A DNA stretch of 64,000 nt from Voacanga thouarsii. Taxonomy: Eukaryota > Streptophyta > Magnoliopsida > Gentianales > Apocynaceae. Positions 48,423 to 60,344 of the stretch are shown piece after piece. Below the pieces are notes generated by a model. The model ran no database searches, was not told where the DNA came from, and saw nothing but the letters and a program-made list of their open reading frames with translations. A program made the position numbers and the translations under genes. Every line of letters starts with the position of its first letter. Position 1 is the first letter of the stretch. The stretch spans positions 45,001 through 109,000 of the forward strand of contig JANUWF010001059.1 of the NCBI GenBank assembly GCA_026120185.1, written 5' to 3'.

Positions 48423-51400
48423 TGTAATACCCTGCCTAAAACCACCTTTGATCTTTAGGGGAAAAGTCATGCATTGCATAGCCTTTTGCATTTCATGTGA
48501 TATTTTAAAATTATTTTTGCATGGATGCATATGATTTACAAGGTTGTTCTTGCATTAATTTATTTAATGAGAAATAGTTGTGTTGCTTGCATTATTTGAG
48601 AATCGTTTTAAGTGAAATTTAGTAGAGGAGATAGAGGGGTGAGAATTAGAGTGAAAGGAATTTCTTAGAAATATATTAACACCGGAGTTTATTTGGATTA
48701 ATGGTTAGGTCTGGTAATTATCCCTTGGTGACTTGAGTTCGAATCTTACCTTTTGCGAATCTTAGCTTCCTTTTTGAATTCTTCTTCTAGGGTTTCTTCA
48801 TGCTTTTTGGCCGAGAACCCTAGCTAGCTGCCACTTTGGTGAGAGTTTTAAGTGGTATAAGACTCTCCTTGATAAGTATTAGAGATAGATAATATACTGG
48901 GTAAAGATCTTACTTTATTTCTTAAGGGAAAAAAAAAATTGATTTAACCCTTTTATTTATTTAATTATTCTTAGGGAAATATTTTAGCTAAAACCCTAGC
49001 TACTCCTTTGAATTTTAGCTGCCATTTTCTTAGGAGATAAATCTCCATATTTATCTTCCAAACTCAAAAAATTTTGAAAAAGATAGAGACTAATTTTATT
49101 CTAGCTTTTATTCTTTTAATTTTCGAAAGTCTTAGCTAAGAGCAATTAAATTCCAGCTTTTATTTAATCAATCAGATTTTATGTTTAAAGCCTTGATGGG
49201 AATTTAGTTAGTCTGAATTAAATCTATTTTATTTTTCCTAGCGAAATATTTTGTTGATTTTAAGAATAAAACCCTAGCTAAAATATCTGAAAAATTTCCA
49301 ACCGTGTTGCCGCCACCTTTGGGAGCAATCCTAGCTCAACTCAAATTCTTCCAAGCTAGGGAAGCTTATCCTAAATCCTCTAGCAAATCAGATTTTATTC
49401 TATTTCCAAACAAATTAGGTTTTGTTCCTTTTTTCCTGCGGATTTTTTGTCAGCCTTGTGCATACATATGCCACGCGAAATGTTGGACTCCTAGGTGTAC
49501 CCAAACTCTTCTAAAACTAACTTAAATCACCTAAAACACCTCTCACCAATTTAGATTTATTTTAGCTAAACAAACCAGATTTTTGTTCCCTCTTTTTCCA
49601 GGATTTCGGCCAGCATTACACATATGAATACTACACGAAAATCCACACTCCAAAACATACCAAAACTCTTCATTGATTTAGCCAAATTACAACTCTTAAA
49701 ACTCCAACTTTTCCCCCTCTGATTTGCGTCAGAACAGCAGCCAAAACAGTCCAGAATTTCTCTTTTTTGCATATAGTTTTCACATAGCACAAACATATCC
49801 ACCTTGCACAGAATTTTAGTTGTCAAGCCCGCACAAACTCCTCATTGTCTTGGTCAAAAACTGAATACACATGCAACCTCTCTTTGTGCACTGTTTTCGG
49901 CCAGCTTGGGAATGCAATTTCAGACTGCTTTTCTTCCCTCAACCACTCTGAATTTCGGCCAACAAAAGGTACAGCAAGCTACCTGTTTTCCGCCATTCCT
50001 GCCCAAAGAGGTTTAGAACCATTAAGGGTTCTTTATAGCATCATCTTCTAAACCCTAAATCAAACCCTCCTAACCCTAAACCAAAACAGTCGTCTATTCA
50101 ATACTTGCTACACAAAAATTTCTAGCAAACTCTCCTCTGCAATTTTCGGAAAAAAAAAAACAAAACACTCCCTAAGGTAAGAGAAAGTCCTCTCAACCTC
50201 TTGATTCCTTTCCTTCTATTGATTCTCCTCTTCTTCTTCCCTTGAACCGCGCCATATAGGGACTAATTTCATCTTTCTTTCTTAACTCTCAATCAAGAGG
50301 AATGAAAGAAGGTAGCTTTCCCTTCTTCTCAAGTGAACTCATGGCGAACATCATAGGGGCATCTTGACTTTGTTAATCCAGTTGTTGTAAGGTAAAAGAG
50401 TTGTTATCCTTGGTGACGTAATTAAGGTTTAATGTGATTAATGATGTCTATGAGAGTATAATAGCATGATGAATGTGTTTAGTTGGGATAGATGTATATC
50501 TTGAGATGAGTATGTGTTAAGCATGTTCAATGGATAACGATGTTATGTTTTGTTGTGATAATGATGGATGTGAATTTTGATGGTTAAGTCGAGACCTTTT
50601 TGATATATTGTGCATGTCTTTGATGGTTATATGTTCATGGCATATTTATTTTATGGAATGGATGATTTATTTGAAGTTAGATGATGAGTCATGATGTTGA
50701 GCATGTTATAAGGAATTACGGATGTGGTTAGTAATTTATTCGGGTTAGGTACCGTGCATGATTTGTTTATGGGAATAAGTGAGTTTATATGCATGCTTGA
50801 GATGATTGAGATCCTAATAATGATATGATATGATTCTAGATCAGGAGGTTATTTGAAGGACGCAAGTAGTTGATTTTTATCTTGTTTATCTGAGGCGTAC
50901 CACGTAAGTCCTTGTATAAACTCTTTTTGTTAAATGCTTGTGGTGGCAAGTCAAATGTTGTAAACCTTTGTGAAGCTATTGTTGAACTATGGTTACTTGG
51001 GTTGTAAATGTGGATGTTTATTCTCTAAATGATTTTGTCAACTAATGCCTTTATCAAGAACTGTCTTTCTCTTAAACGTTTTAGAAAACTCTTTTTAAAG
51101 AAAACCACATTTTACCAAGCCTAGCTATGAAAACACTATGAATCAGGAATTGACAGATATGTTCGTTGAGTACTCAATAAGGGTGGCTAATAATACTAGT
51201 CTTGGAGAGCTTGAGTGAGTCTTTTGGCAAGAGGCCACCTCCAGAAGATAAGCTCTGCTTGAAAAAGCGACAGTATTGATTGGTCAGGCCGGTCTGAGCT
51301 AACTTTTATACTTGGTAAGGTATTATTTCATGGCATGGACACTCGGATGGTTTTGTTTGGTGTAGAGATGGAGGAGTATCTCACCCGGTGGACCGTACAC

Positions 51401-51999
51401 CCATCCTTGATCAGAACGCCCAAAATGTGGTAATCTGATCCTGTCAAGGTGCACAAAGTGTGGTACCTTGACCGTTCTCTTACCATGGGGCCCAAAGTGT
51501 GGCGCCATGACTATTTATTCGAGTGGATGGTTTATTTTATACAAAGTGTGACAATGAGAAAACTCCACTCCTTGCAAAGAGAAATCATTTATGACTTGCC
51601 AAATATTTTTGCAAATGTTTTCAGCTATGCATACACGAACTGTTCAAAGTACCATCTACACACACAGGAATTACTGAGATATTAATCTCACACTATTCCT
51701 ATATCATGTTTTCAGGAGACTGATACTGCTGAGCAAGTGGGACGTCTAGTAGTTGGAGCTTTTGTTACTTTATTTATGTTTGAGAGACAGATGTTTATTT
51801 ATGTTTTTAGAACCGATGTTTGCATATGTTTAGTCTTGCTCAAGTTTGATTCTGATGTAATAAGAGTTCCCCTTTATTTATCCAAGTTTTGACATATTTG
51901 GTTCGACTTTATATTATGAACCTCGTTTTAAAGACCCCTTTTCCTCGGGACGGGACGACATCCCCGCCCTTTATGGGTACATAGTAGTGGGGTGTTACT
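48423..51999 (+). repeat. Solo LTR of a diverged gypsy family in RKD exon 1 (3577 bp)
   Basis: It begins TGTAATACCC and ends GGGGTGTTACT. GGTCA is duplicated at 48418-48422 and 52000-52004, and removing the LTR with one copy restores the RKD reading frame (ATG TGG TCA AAT TTT). The architecture equals that of the other gypsy LTRs (tRNA-like block 271 bases in, GC-rich 3' end), but the sequence is clearly another subfamily. ORFs within (49304-49525, 49804-50016, 51449-51685) have no domain. Confidence 0.92.
48690..48750 (+). other. tRNA-like block in the diverged gypsy LTR
   Basis: A-box-like TGGATTAATGGTTAGGTC (48694-48711) and a canonical-looking B-box GAGTTCGAATC (48735-48745) hold the same position in the LTR as in the Tekay-like copies, although the surrounding LTR sequence is strongly diverged. 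Confidence 0.65.
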
Positions 52000-52906
52000 G
52001 GTCAAATTTTGAATTAGCTTCCAATCAAGAAGATTTTGATGTGTTTTCCTTTCTAAGCCAACTACTTCCTCTTGATTTCAAGTGAGAAACTTTTCAGGCC
52101 CTTTTTTTTAGAGGGGGGGGTTTCACCCGTCTTCTTCATCTGGTTTGGTTTGTTATGTTATGAATCAATGAAAGTTATAAATATGCTGCTTTGGATTTCC
52201 AATTTGATCTACCTATTCAAGAGACTATTTTTTATATTGTTCCTCTGATGGAGGATATGCTTGTGCATGATCCTTTCTACTCCCTAATGGATTTTGAACA
52301 AAACCAGAACATGGTTCTTGTGGAGGAAATGCCAATTGAGGGTATCACTTCAGACAAAGTTCCTGTGGAGAAGAAGGTAATCAGGAGGCAGTGAAAGGAG
52401 AAAGGTAATAACTCCAAGACACTATCAAGACCAACCATTTCAAAGTACTTTTACCTGACACTCACTCAGGTGGCCAAAGAACTGAATGTTAGTTGAACCG
52501 GTATCTAGAAAAGATGTAGGGAGTTGAGAATTCATCGATGGCCTTACAAGAAGTTTATGAGCTTAGAGACCCTAATCAAGAATGTTCAGGTTCTTTCTCA
52601 CACACACATGTGCATAAAGAACTAATAATTATATGGCCCCAAAGTTAAAAAAGAAATAATAATTTTGAAGGCTCCCATTTGGATTTGTAGGGTTTGCGAA
52701 ATGAAGAAGAAGGTCTACATATGGCTGAGAAAAAGTTGAGAATGGACATTGAGATATTGGAACGTGAGAAGAAGTTGATGGGAGAAATCCCTGATGTAAA
52801 GTTGGAAGGCCAAACAAAGAGACTGAGACAAGCATGTTTCAAGACCAAATATGAGAAGAGAAAACTAATGAATCTAGAAAAAATTTTGACAGATCTTCCC
52901 CTATAA

Positions 52907-53970
52907 ACTCATGGAAAGGATTTTAGAGGATTGGATCAACTAAGGAAAGAACCTTTAAAGTTAATGGTAACCGGTTGAAATATTATTTTGGAGAGGATCT
53001 ACTTGATGCCATATTCCATGAAGGATAATGTTCTTTGATCTCTAGGGAGTTATTTCTTTCCTTTGATCTTTTCTTATGTTCATTTTCTTTATGTTTTCTT
53101 TTTTATGTTACTTTTAGTTTAATTTTTATTTTATACTTTTGTGGTGTGTTTATTTTATTTTGTGCTTTATTTTTAGGTTGTGGAATACTCTTGTCAAATA
53201 CAATAATCCTTTCTTGAAGGAATTCAACTATCTAATTTCTTATGATATTTATGCCTTGGGGAGTATTACCTCTTGGATATGCTTGTATTATTTTATATTA
53301 TATGCAAGTGTTAATGTATCTAAATGTTAACACTATAGTTCCCTTTCACCATACTTCAATAACATTATAGTTCTACAAATCAACATCAACTTCCATAATA
53401 ACACTACAATTCCACAGCTCCACAAATCAACGTCAGATAAATAATCTGACACCAATAGAATGCCAACCAAGCACTGCTCAGCAAAAATAAAATAAAAAGA
53501 GCACCTTAGGAGCTGGTTTATCATCAATCTTCACTAGCATTTCCACTGAGAGTTCAAAACACTCGTGCGCACTGTGATAATCATGCTCCTCTGCCTCAGA
53601 AAATTGACATTTCAGTCTCCAAACCAAACTTGACGACATTCAACACACCAAGAATCTGATAACTACTAAAAACATGTCAATGCAAACACATTCCTTTACC
53701 CAGTTCTATGCAGTTCCAGGAGCATGAAGTGGCAAAAGAGCAAAACCGAAACAACGAGCATAAATGGTGAGTGGCAATAAAACCACCAATTGCTCCACTA
53801 AAAAGGATTCCTATAATCAAAGACAACATTAACTATAGTTCAAAGTAACATTTTGTACTGTAAATAGACTACAATTTTCTTTTAATGAATAAATTAGACC
53901 AAAAATCATTTTGGCAAATAAGTAAAAGACCAAAAAACTGGCACTCAAATGCAAAAAGAAAACCAAATAT
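52907..53970. other. CACTA interior, mostly no gene
   Basis: 52907-53330 is downstream of RKD exon 3 and shows only AT-rich sequence. On the minus strand 53640-53512 reads LVWRLKCQFSEAEEHDYHSA and HECFELSVEMLVKIDDKPAP, which has the look of an exon followed by a GT donor. It may belong with the ORF at 53971-54330, but I cannot name the gene. Confidence 0.35.
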
Positions 53971-54330
53971 TTATATATATACACCCGCATATATACACAT
54001 ATGTACAAAATCGCTAGATCTTGAAGACTTGGAAACAGCCGAATACAATTCTTCCATTTCTGCCTTGATAAACCTTAGCTTTTTCAAATCCAGAGGAACA
54101 AATTTTGAAGCTGTTAGTAACAATCTCCATTCTCCATCTCCTACAAGGCGAATGAAACCCTTCCTAGAGTGTTGATAATCCTCGATTACATTTTGAACTA
54201 CAGAAATTTCATTTTCAATTTTCCACATCGAAATCAGAGTGTTTATCTTCAGCTTAAGGCTCTGAGTAATATCTATCATATAAGCATCAGAGCGCCAGCC
54301 ATTTTCGAGCTTCTGCAAATAACTTAACAA
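53971..54330 (-). pseudogene. Unrecognised gene fragment on the minus strand of the CACTA element
   Basis: After an acceptor-like TTATTTGCAG (about 54324-54315), an exon-like reading of about 105 codons gives KLENGWRSDAYMIDITQSLK, then EISVVQNVIEDYQHSRKGFI and DLKKLRFIKAEMEELYSAVS. It is amphipathic and helical in character with no low complexity, as in a true exon. I do not recognise the family. The upstream ATG (54351) is followed by a stop after four codons, so this is not a complete gene as it stands. Confidence 0.4.
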
Positions 54331-55888
54331 ATTGTGAATTTAAGCAAAAGCCATTGGCAAATCCCTCTCTCTCTCTTCCTCTGTTTTGGATAAAGTGTTT
54401 CGATTTTTTTGTGTTGCGTAAGCTGGGAAAGGAAAGGAGAAGAGAGATTCGAACACGTATTTAAATGGATCGTCCTGGAGAAGAGAGTGGGCTCGGCGCC
54501 AACCTCGGGTCATAGAATTGGGCCGCCCAAACTTCCATTTCAGCTCCGATTACTTGTTCACTGAGCCTTATGCAATCATTTTGAGCACGGTTGTCCAGAT
54601 TGGAGTACTATTCCAAACAGATGTATTGGAGAAGGTGATAGAAAGGTGTCGGTGGAGAAGAAGAGGGGAGGGAAGAGAGATGGAATTTTCTTACCGGTTT
54701 TTGCTTCAGTCTTCATCAACGTTGGCCTTAGTCGCAACACAAGACCTATAAATAAAGAGGAATTAATTTATCTTATTGGATGGGAATGAAGAGGAAATTA
54801 ATTGTAATGAATATTTTTATATTAATTAAAAAAATGTTTATACTTATATCAAAATATAACTAAAAGATATAAAACTAATACTTTTATTTCTATATATACA
54901 CATATTCATTAATATATATATATATATATATATTCACTTATTTAATATATAATTAACGTATTTTAAAGGAAAAAGAAAATCGTTGAGAAACAAACACCAT
55001 TAGACAAATTGAATAAGACAAATGGATGAAGACAAATTGAAAAAGACAAATGAACCAAATGCATTAGGATACGGTATATCTAGCGACAAGCTATTGTGTG
55101 AAACTTTTAAAGAAAAAGATTAAATCACGTTAATTAGAAATTATAAAATTACTTTAAAAATTAAGAATGTTATAATTTAATAAAATAATAAATGATAAAA
55201 GTCAATTAAAAAAACAATGAACATATATTTGATTTCTCAGGATAATAGATAATTTAAAATAAAAATAATTAAAGACCACAAATATTTTATGAAGAAAAGA
55301 ATACTTAAAATAATAATAATAAAAAAAAAGTTCTTGGTGAAGGGCATTATCAAATATTTTGTCGATCTATTTCTAGTAACTCCTACTAGAGAGAAAGGAG
55401 AAAGTTGAGGAGAAATAGAAGGAGAAAATAAAATAAAAAATGTGCTAAAAATGTCACATAATTTTTTGAAAATCTTTGCGATGGGTTTCACTTTCAAAAT
55501 TAGTATCACGAATTGAGACTGTATGCAAAAATATTATTACTTTATTACTTAATTTTTTAATAAATCATAATTTTTTAATGCATAATATCTCTTCAACAAT
55601 GTATTTGTATGGTAACAAAATATTAATGATATATTTATTATCGAAAAAAATTATAAGTTTTACTTTTTTATTATGTAATAATTATTTAAATTTAACATAA
55701 ATAGTAACGAAATATATAGATAGAATGTCTATATATATAATTAAATGTAATAATCAAGAGATATGATACTTTACCTCGGTATAAATGTACACAGACATAT
55801 GTATGTTCGTAATTAAAAAATTATTTATGTAATATGATATATTAATCTAATACTCACTAACTAATAAGGATATATTATACTGTATATA

Positions 55889-55926
<38 letters not shown>

Positions 55927-56284
55927 TAGAATAACTAATTATAATAATTAAAATGAAATTCAAACTCTTTAATATCAATATATGAAAACTTAAGATGTAA
56001 ACAAAAATGTATTTGAAAAATCAATGATCTAACAATTACATGTATTTATAAAGTTAAAATAAATTTAGTGACCAAATTTGAAGGTCATTCGTTTTATTTT
56101 ATCACATTTGTACAGTAATATCTATAAAATAGAAAGATATCTTAATATTTACAAATATAAAGATATCAAATTAATGATCCAGCCATTCAATTTATTGTTA
56201 TTATTACCAATAGTATTGTGACTAAATTTGAAAATAATCAAATAAAATTTAAAATAATTTTGAGAGATTTTGTTATAACAAGAC
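54331..56284. other. AT-rich CACTA interior, no gene seen
   Basis: It contains pure AT runs at 54911-54932 and 55892-55925. The ORFs at 54518-54751, 55237-55509 and 55476-55700 are low-complexity or without a domain. Confidence 0.6.
55892..55925. repeat. AT microsatellite
   Basis: A pure AT dinucleotide run; a shorter one lies at 54911-54932. Confidence 0.95.
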
Positions 56285-56625
56285 TAAAAATGACAGTTAC
56301 AATAAACTGTCATATTTGACGTACTCTATTGCGACGGTTATAATAAACCGTCGTATTTGATCTACTCTATTACGATGGTTAAATTAAATCGTCATTTTTT
56401 GCCTACTCTATTATGACGGTTACAATAAACCGTCGTATTTAGCCTACTCTATTACAACAGTTTGTATAAACCATCGTATTTGGTCACCAAATATAACGAT
56501 TGGAATTAGACCGTCGTATTAGGTCTATCTATTGCGACGGTTTCAGAACCGTCGTATAAAATAACCTATTACGACGGTTTGTTGACTGTCGTATTTATCT
56601 TCATCGCATTTGCCCCATTTTTTTT
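56285..56625. repeat. CACTA right subterminal repeat array
   Basis: A near-regular array in which units of about 45 bases repeat CTACTCTATTRCGACGGTTA followed by AAACCGTCGTATTTG-like sequence. Pairs of inverted CGACGGTT and AACCGTCG copies can form hairpins. It is more ordered than the left array. Confidence 0.85.
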
Positions 56626-56634
56626 GTAGTGTTT

Positions 56635-57900
56635 TAGAATCTTTATTTGACCTAGGGTGTTAGAAATTTGAATTGTGTGTTGTTTTATTCACTAAAAATT
56701 TTGTTGTGGGTTCTAAATTGGGTCTTGAATTTTCTACCAAAAAAAGCCATGAAATTCATACAAAAATCAATCCCATAGTCATATAAAAAATGGAGGCTCT
56801 AGGGTCTGAGAAATTTTATTTTTAGGTGTTAAATGAGTGTTCATATATAATAAGCAAAGGTTTAAAAAGTTCATATATAGACCAAAAGGTTCAAAGAATA
56901 GTCAAAAGATTTAAAGAGCTCAAATTGGTCAATTAGTAGTAAGAATAATTAAAATAAAAAAGTAAAAGAGTCAAAATATTGAAATATGGCTTTTATTTAA
57001 TAAAAATCAGCATCGGGTCCTTTGTACAATATTTTTCACTAAATAAATAAATAAAATACTTTCTAATAATTCATTCACCGTCCAAGACATAAAATTAATC
57101 ATAATAAAACATCACATTATATTCATATAAGTATATACAAATTTCCCATACGAATATTTCACTTAAAAATGAAGAATATAAAAAGTAGTTAAGAATTTAT
57201 ATAAAATAAATTCTCTATAAATTATGCAAATATTCAAATAAATTCCCACATAATTCCCATATAATAATATGTTCATAAAATGCCATTTTATATGCGTATG
57301 AATGCATAATAATAAGAGGTGTTACAACACACACAGGTATTAGAAAATGCATATTTACTTACATACACATTAAGGTAGATATGTTCCACAACTAAGTATC
57401 AGAAAAAATAACTATTTTGGCATTTATGTTATATTTGAAGCAATTACTAACATTATAAAATGTTATAAAACAAATAAATTGTAACATATGTGGGTGTCAC
57501 AATAACTTCATAATGTGACAATATTATGTACTAAATTTTTTTTAAATATTTGGTCTATCTTAAATATATTATTACACTAATAAATGTCATAAAAAGAATT
57601 TATAAATGCATTTATATATGTTAGCATAAGTTTTTTTTAGTCACACTTGTTTCTGACATTTATAAATGTCAAGAGACTTTTCCTAACATTACTTTAGATG
57701 ACACTCTTTTTATGCGTCATAATAGACCAAATTTTAGGGGGGGGGGAATCCTCTATTACAATACATAAAAAGATTATTAAAAGGGTAAGTTTTTATAGTG
57801 AGTGAGATATATTTAGCGACTACTTTTCATATAGTCTCCTATTTTTTTTGGTAAAATATTTGGCTTATACCTAAATGTACATATTTCTTTACATTTGTCC
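56635..57900. other. End of the E LTR, then unassigned AT-rich sequence
   Basis: 56635 to about 56790 continues the E LTR broken at 46444 ('ttgtgggttctaaattgggtcttgaatt', 'ccatgaaattcatacaaaa'). Beyond that no gene is seen. A GGTGTTACA-type LTR end may occur near 57325, but no matching start was found. Confidence 0.45.
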
Positions 57901-57902
57901 AG

Positions 57903-58245
57903 ATTGATATGATAGGAAGCCTCTTAAGAGGCAGACTTGTTCGTGAGTGGATTGGCCTGGCCATGTTAAGTGCAGTGCAATGTAAGGCAAGTCACACAAC
58001 CTCTAACCAATTTTGACATTTTAAAACTACTTATTTTTTGTTTCCATGAGCTCATATTTTCTCTGTATGACACTCAGATGGGAGCTGTAGAAGCAATATT
58101 TGAGGAGGTCACCAACATCTTTGACACACGAGGGGCTAAGGGTTTGCCTAGAAATTCAGTGGAGAAGATACCAAAAATTGTAATTATGAATGACAACAAT
58201 GTGAATGCTTCTGGCGAACGAGTCTCTTGTTCAGTATACCTACAG
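57903..58245 (+). pseudogene. RING-H2 protein of the NEP1-interacting (NIP) type, fragment
   Basis: The first exon-like stretch (57903 to about 57980) reads GSLLRGRLVREWIGLAMLSA then VQ, matching the membrane-proximal part of plant NIP1/NIP2-type RING-H2 proteins. After a short intron ending CACTCAG, the second exon (58078-58245) reads MGAVEAIFEEVTNIFDTRGA, KGLPRNSVEKIPKI and ERVSCSVYLQ, and ends at a GT donor. These proteins are membrane-anchored E3 ligase-like factors. The exon with most of the RING is missing, and the second zinc ligand of the first pair reads Tyr (58237-58239) instead of Cys. Forty bases on, the intron is invaded by a Helitron end. Confidence 0.8.
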
Positions 58246-58300
58246 GTACTGTAATAATTCCCCATCTTTGTTCATCTTTTTCTATAGACTAGGTTGATAC

Positions 58301-58315
58301 CCGTGCGTTGCACGG
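58301..58315 (-). terminator. Helitron 3' terminal hairpin
   Basis: A six-base-pair GC-rich stem with a three-base loop, in very AT-rich surroundings, eight bases from CTAG. In Helitrons this hairpin signals the end of rolling-circle transfer. Confidence 0.75.
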
Positions 58316-59351
58316 AATAATTTCAGTAATTTTCTCAATTTTTTTTGCATTTAAAAATAATTCAGATAAGCAGATAATTCTAATATTTAAAAGAATAAAA
58401 AATTCAGATAACTCTGATTTAAAAAAAAATCAATTGAAATAACAATGATATTTAAAAAAGAAACTTCAAAATTTTAGAGGGATAAAATGTATAAATATAG
58501 AATAATACTTTTAGAGTTCCTAAAAAGATGAAAAATGAGAAATTAAAAAAGAACATAATTCTAGGAGGTTCAAAAAGGCTAGTATAATGATTAGTTCAAT
58601 GAATTCAAATAAATCAAATGAATGTTTTTTTTTTTTTTTTTAGGAAATATCAAGATTACCTGGATTCAAAGAATCTAGCTAAATTGAAATGAAGGTAATG
58701 CAATATTTATGAATTAATTATTCAGATACTTTCATTTGTGATTTTTACATCAATGATAATGACGCATGAACTATATGCTTTCATTAAGGGGAGAAGAAAG
58801 AGAACTATTTGCAGTAAACATATTGTTGACAAAGTGAGTATCTATTTGGATTTGAACTTAATTAAAATAGTCCAAAAGTTCATTCATTAAATGGATTAAA
58901 TATAAAGACATAAACAAAATTTGGACATCGATTTATTCATCACGTCCGTTTATATTCATTAATTATTAAATGAATAAAAATTTTATTTTACTATTTTACA
59001 TTTTTTAATTAAAATTGTTTGATATTAAGAATCATTATTTAAAATTAACAAACATTTTTTTTATTACTTTACTTTGTTAATTTTATCATATTTTCTTTAT
59101 TAATTTAAAATATTGGTGATGGTCACTTTTATTTGCTGTTTAGATTTAGAGAAAGGAAAGGAAGAGATTAGAGGAGTAAGGCAGAAAGAAAAAGGAAAGG
59201 GAGGATAAGAGATTAATAATTAGTTATGGTGCTTAATTTGGACATATAAAGAAAAGAAAATAAAGATTAAATATAGCATTAGGAGAGGAGGATAGACAAA
59301 AAAGGAATGAAAGGATATTATTTGATTTTATAATTTTTCCACCAATTTAAC

Positions 59352-59405
<54 letters not shown>

Positions 59406-60339
59406 TTTCATTTATTAAATATATTTTAGTTCGTTTACTAAAGAATGAACATTCATCATCTTCTGTTTTTGTAAACTTTTAAACGGAAAGGAAGTTAAAA
59501 CTTTTATATTCAATATAATGCCTCAATTCCCCACACATTCTTTTCATTTCTTTTATAAAAAAATAATCCAAATACTTCTTAAAATTTCTCTTATCTCCTA
59601 TCTCTTTTTTTTCTCACAATCCAAACACGCTATTAATGAAAGTCTTCCACTAAGTAATGAATTTTAGTTGACTTCTTAACTTTTAGATGCACATGTGGGT
59701 GCATATTTGGGTTGCAACTATTTCGAGAGAATTTTGTTTGAATTAAATAAAATTTTTTTAAAATATATGTTTTGAGTAAATGATTAATATCGAGAAGCGT
59801 AAATTATTAATATTTAAAATTATTTATTAAGTTAAAATTTTAATTTAAATTGAATGTTTATCTAAATACACCATGAGTTTATCTAAACATCTACACTTGT
59901 TTAATTATGAATAAATTAAGATCCATATTGAATTATAATTCATATTATCTCCTTCAGGTAAAAGCATTATCCTTAATTTTTTCTTCCCTAAAGAAGACCA
60001 ACAACATCTCCATCTTTATAGTCATAATTCATTTGCGGGTGTGATAATAAATCATTAATAATAATAATTGAAGGCAACATAGATAACAGGCTTAAAACTT
60101 TAGAAAAGTTTTTATTCCTCTGTTTTTTGTTCCTTCTAAGAAGCCTCCCGTCCTCTATTTTTCTATTCTACACAAATGCTTTAATAAGACAAATTACAAC
60201 TCCCGACAAAGGAGAGAGACATCATCTGTTAGGGGAGGAAATAGGTATTTATCATAATAAGAGGCTAGCAATGCCATTTTTAATGGGCATCTAACCCTTC
60301 ATTGACGCCATTTTTCTTTTGTTTATAGCTTGATCAGGT
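58316..60339. other. Helitron interior near the 3' end, no gene seen
   Basis: AT-rich non-coding sequence. It includes a long T run at 58626-58643 and an (ATA)n microsatellite at 59353-59402. The block 60130-60190 (aagcctcccgtcctctatt ... ctacacaaatgc) recurs in parts at 62676-62700 and 62810-62830. Confidence 0.5.
59353..59402. repeat. ATA/TAA trinucleotide microsatellite
   Basis: A pure run of TAA units of about 50 bases. Confidence 0.96.
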
Positions 60340-60344
60340 TTTGT

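Larger units (their letters stand above)
48390..52904 (+). pseudogene. RKD-type RWP-RK transcription factor, decayed and split by a solo LTR
   Basis: Exon 1 starts at 48390 (MDSCNSYEMWS), is cut at 48422 by a solo LTR and resumes at 52005 (NFELASNQEDFDVFSFLSQL). Exon 2 (about 52172-52589) has LDFQFDLPIQ and then the RWP-RK domain: SKYFYLTLTQVAKELNVS, stop, TGI, stop, KRCRELRIHRWPYKKFMSLE, TLIKNVQ. Exon 3 (52691-52904) gives DIEILEREKKLMGEIPDVKL and TKRLRQACFKTKYEKRKL, the conserved RKD C-terminal part, then a stop. RKD proteins are nuclear DNA-binding regulators of egg-cell and embryo identity in plants. Three in-frame stops (52392, 52494, 52506) plus the LTR abolish function. Introns are kept, so it came from genomic DNA. 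It lies wholly inside the CACTA element. Confidence 0.87.
46445..56631. mobile_element. CACTA transposon carrying host gene fragments (Pack-CACTA type)
   Basis: The ends are CACTACTAAAAATTC (46445) and, inverted, CACTACAAAAAAAATGG (56631); both are followed by GCAAATRYGATG-like sequence. TTT is duplicated at 46442-46444 and 56632-56634, and the two halves of an E LTR join outside. Dense subterminal repeats lie at both ends. No CACTA transposase (TNPD/Transposase_21) reading is visible inside, so it would depend on enzymes from elsewhere. It contains 4CL-like exons, a decayed RKD gene, an unrecognised ORF and a solo gypsy LTR. Confidence 0.9.

Noticed and set aside
48090..48458. Ser/Leu/Pro-rich plus-strand ORFs upstream of RKD as a secreted peptide gene
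   Set aside because: The sequence is an imperfect tandem repeat of CCTCCTTGTCTCTTTCTC-like units, so the open frames are low complexity.
56285..56625. CRISPR-like array
   Set aside because: The spacing is regular, but units are near-identical without unique spacers. The array is the subterminal repeat block of a CACTA element in plant DNA.
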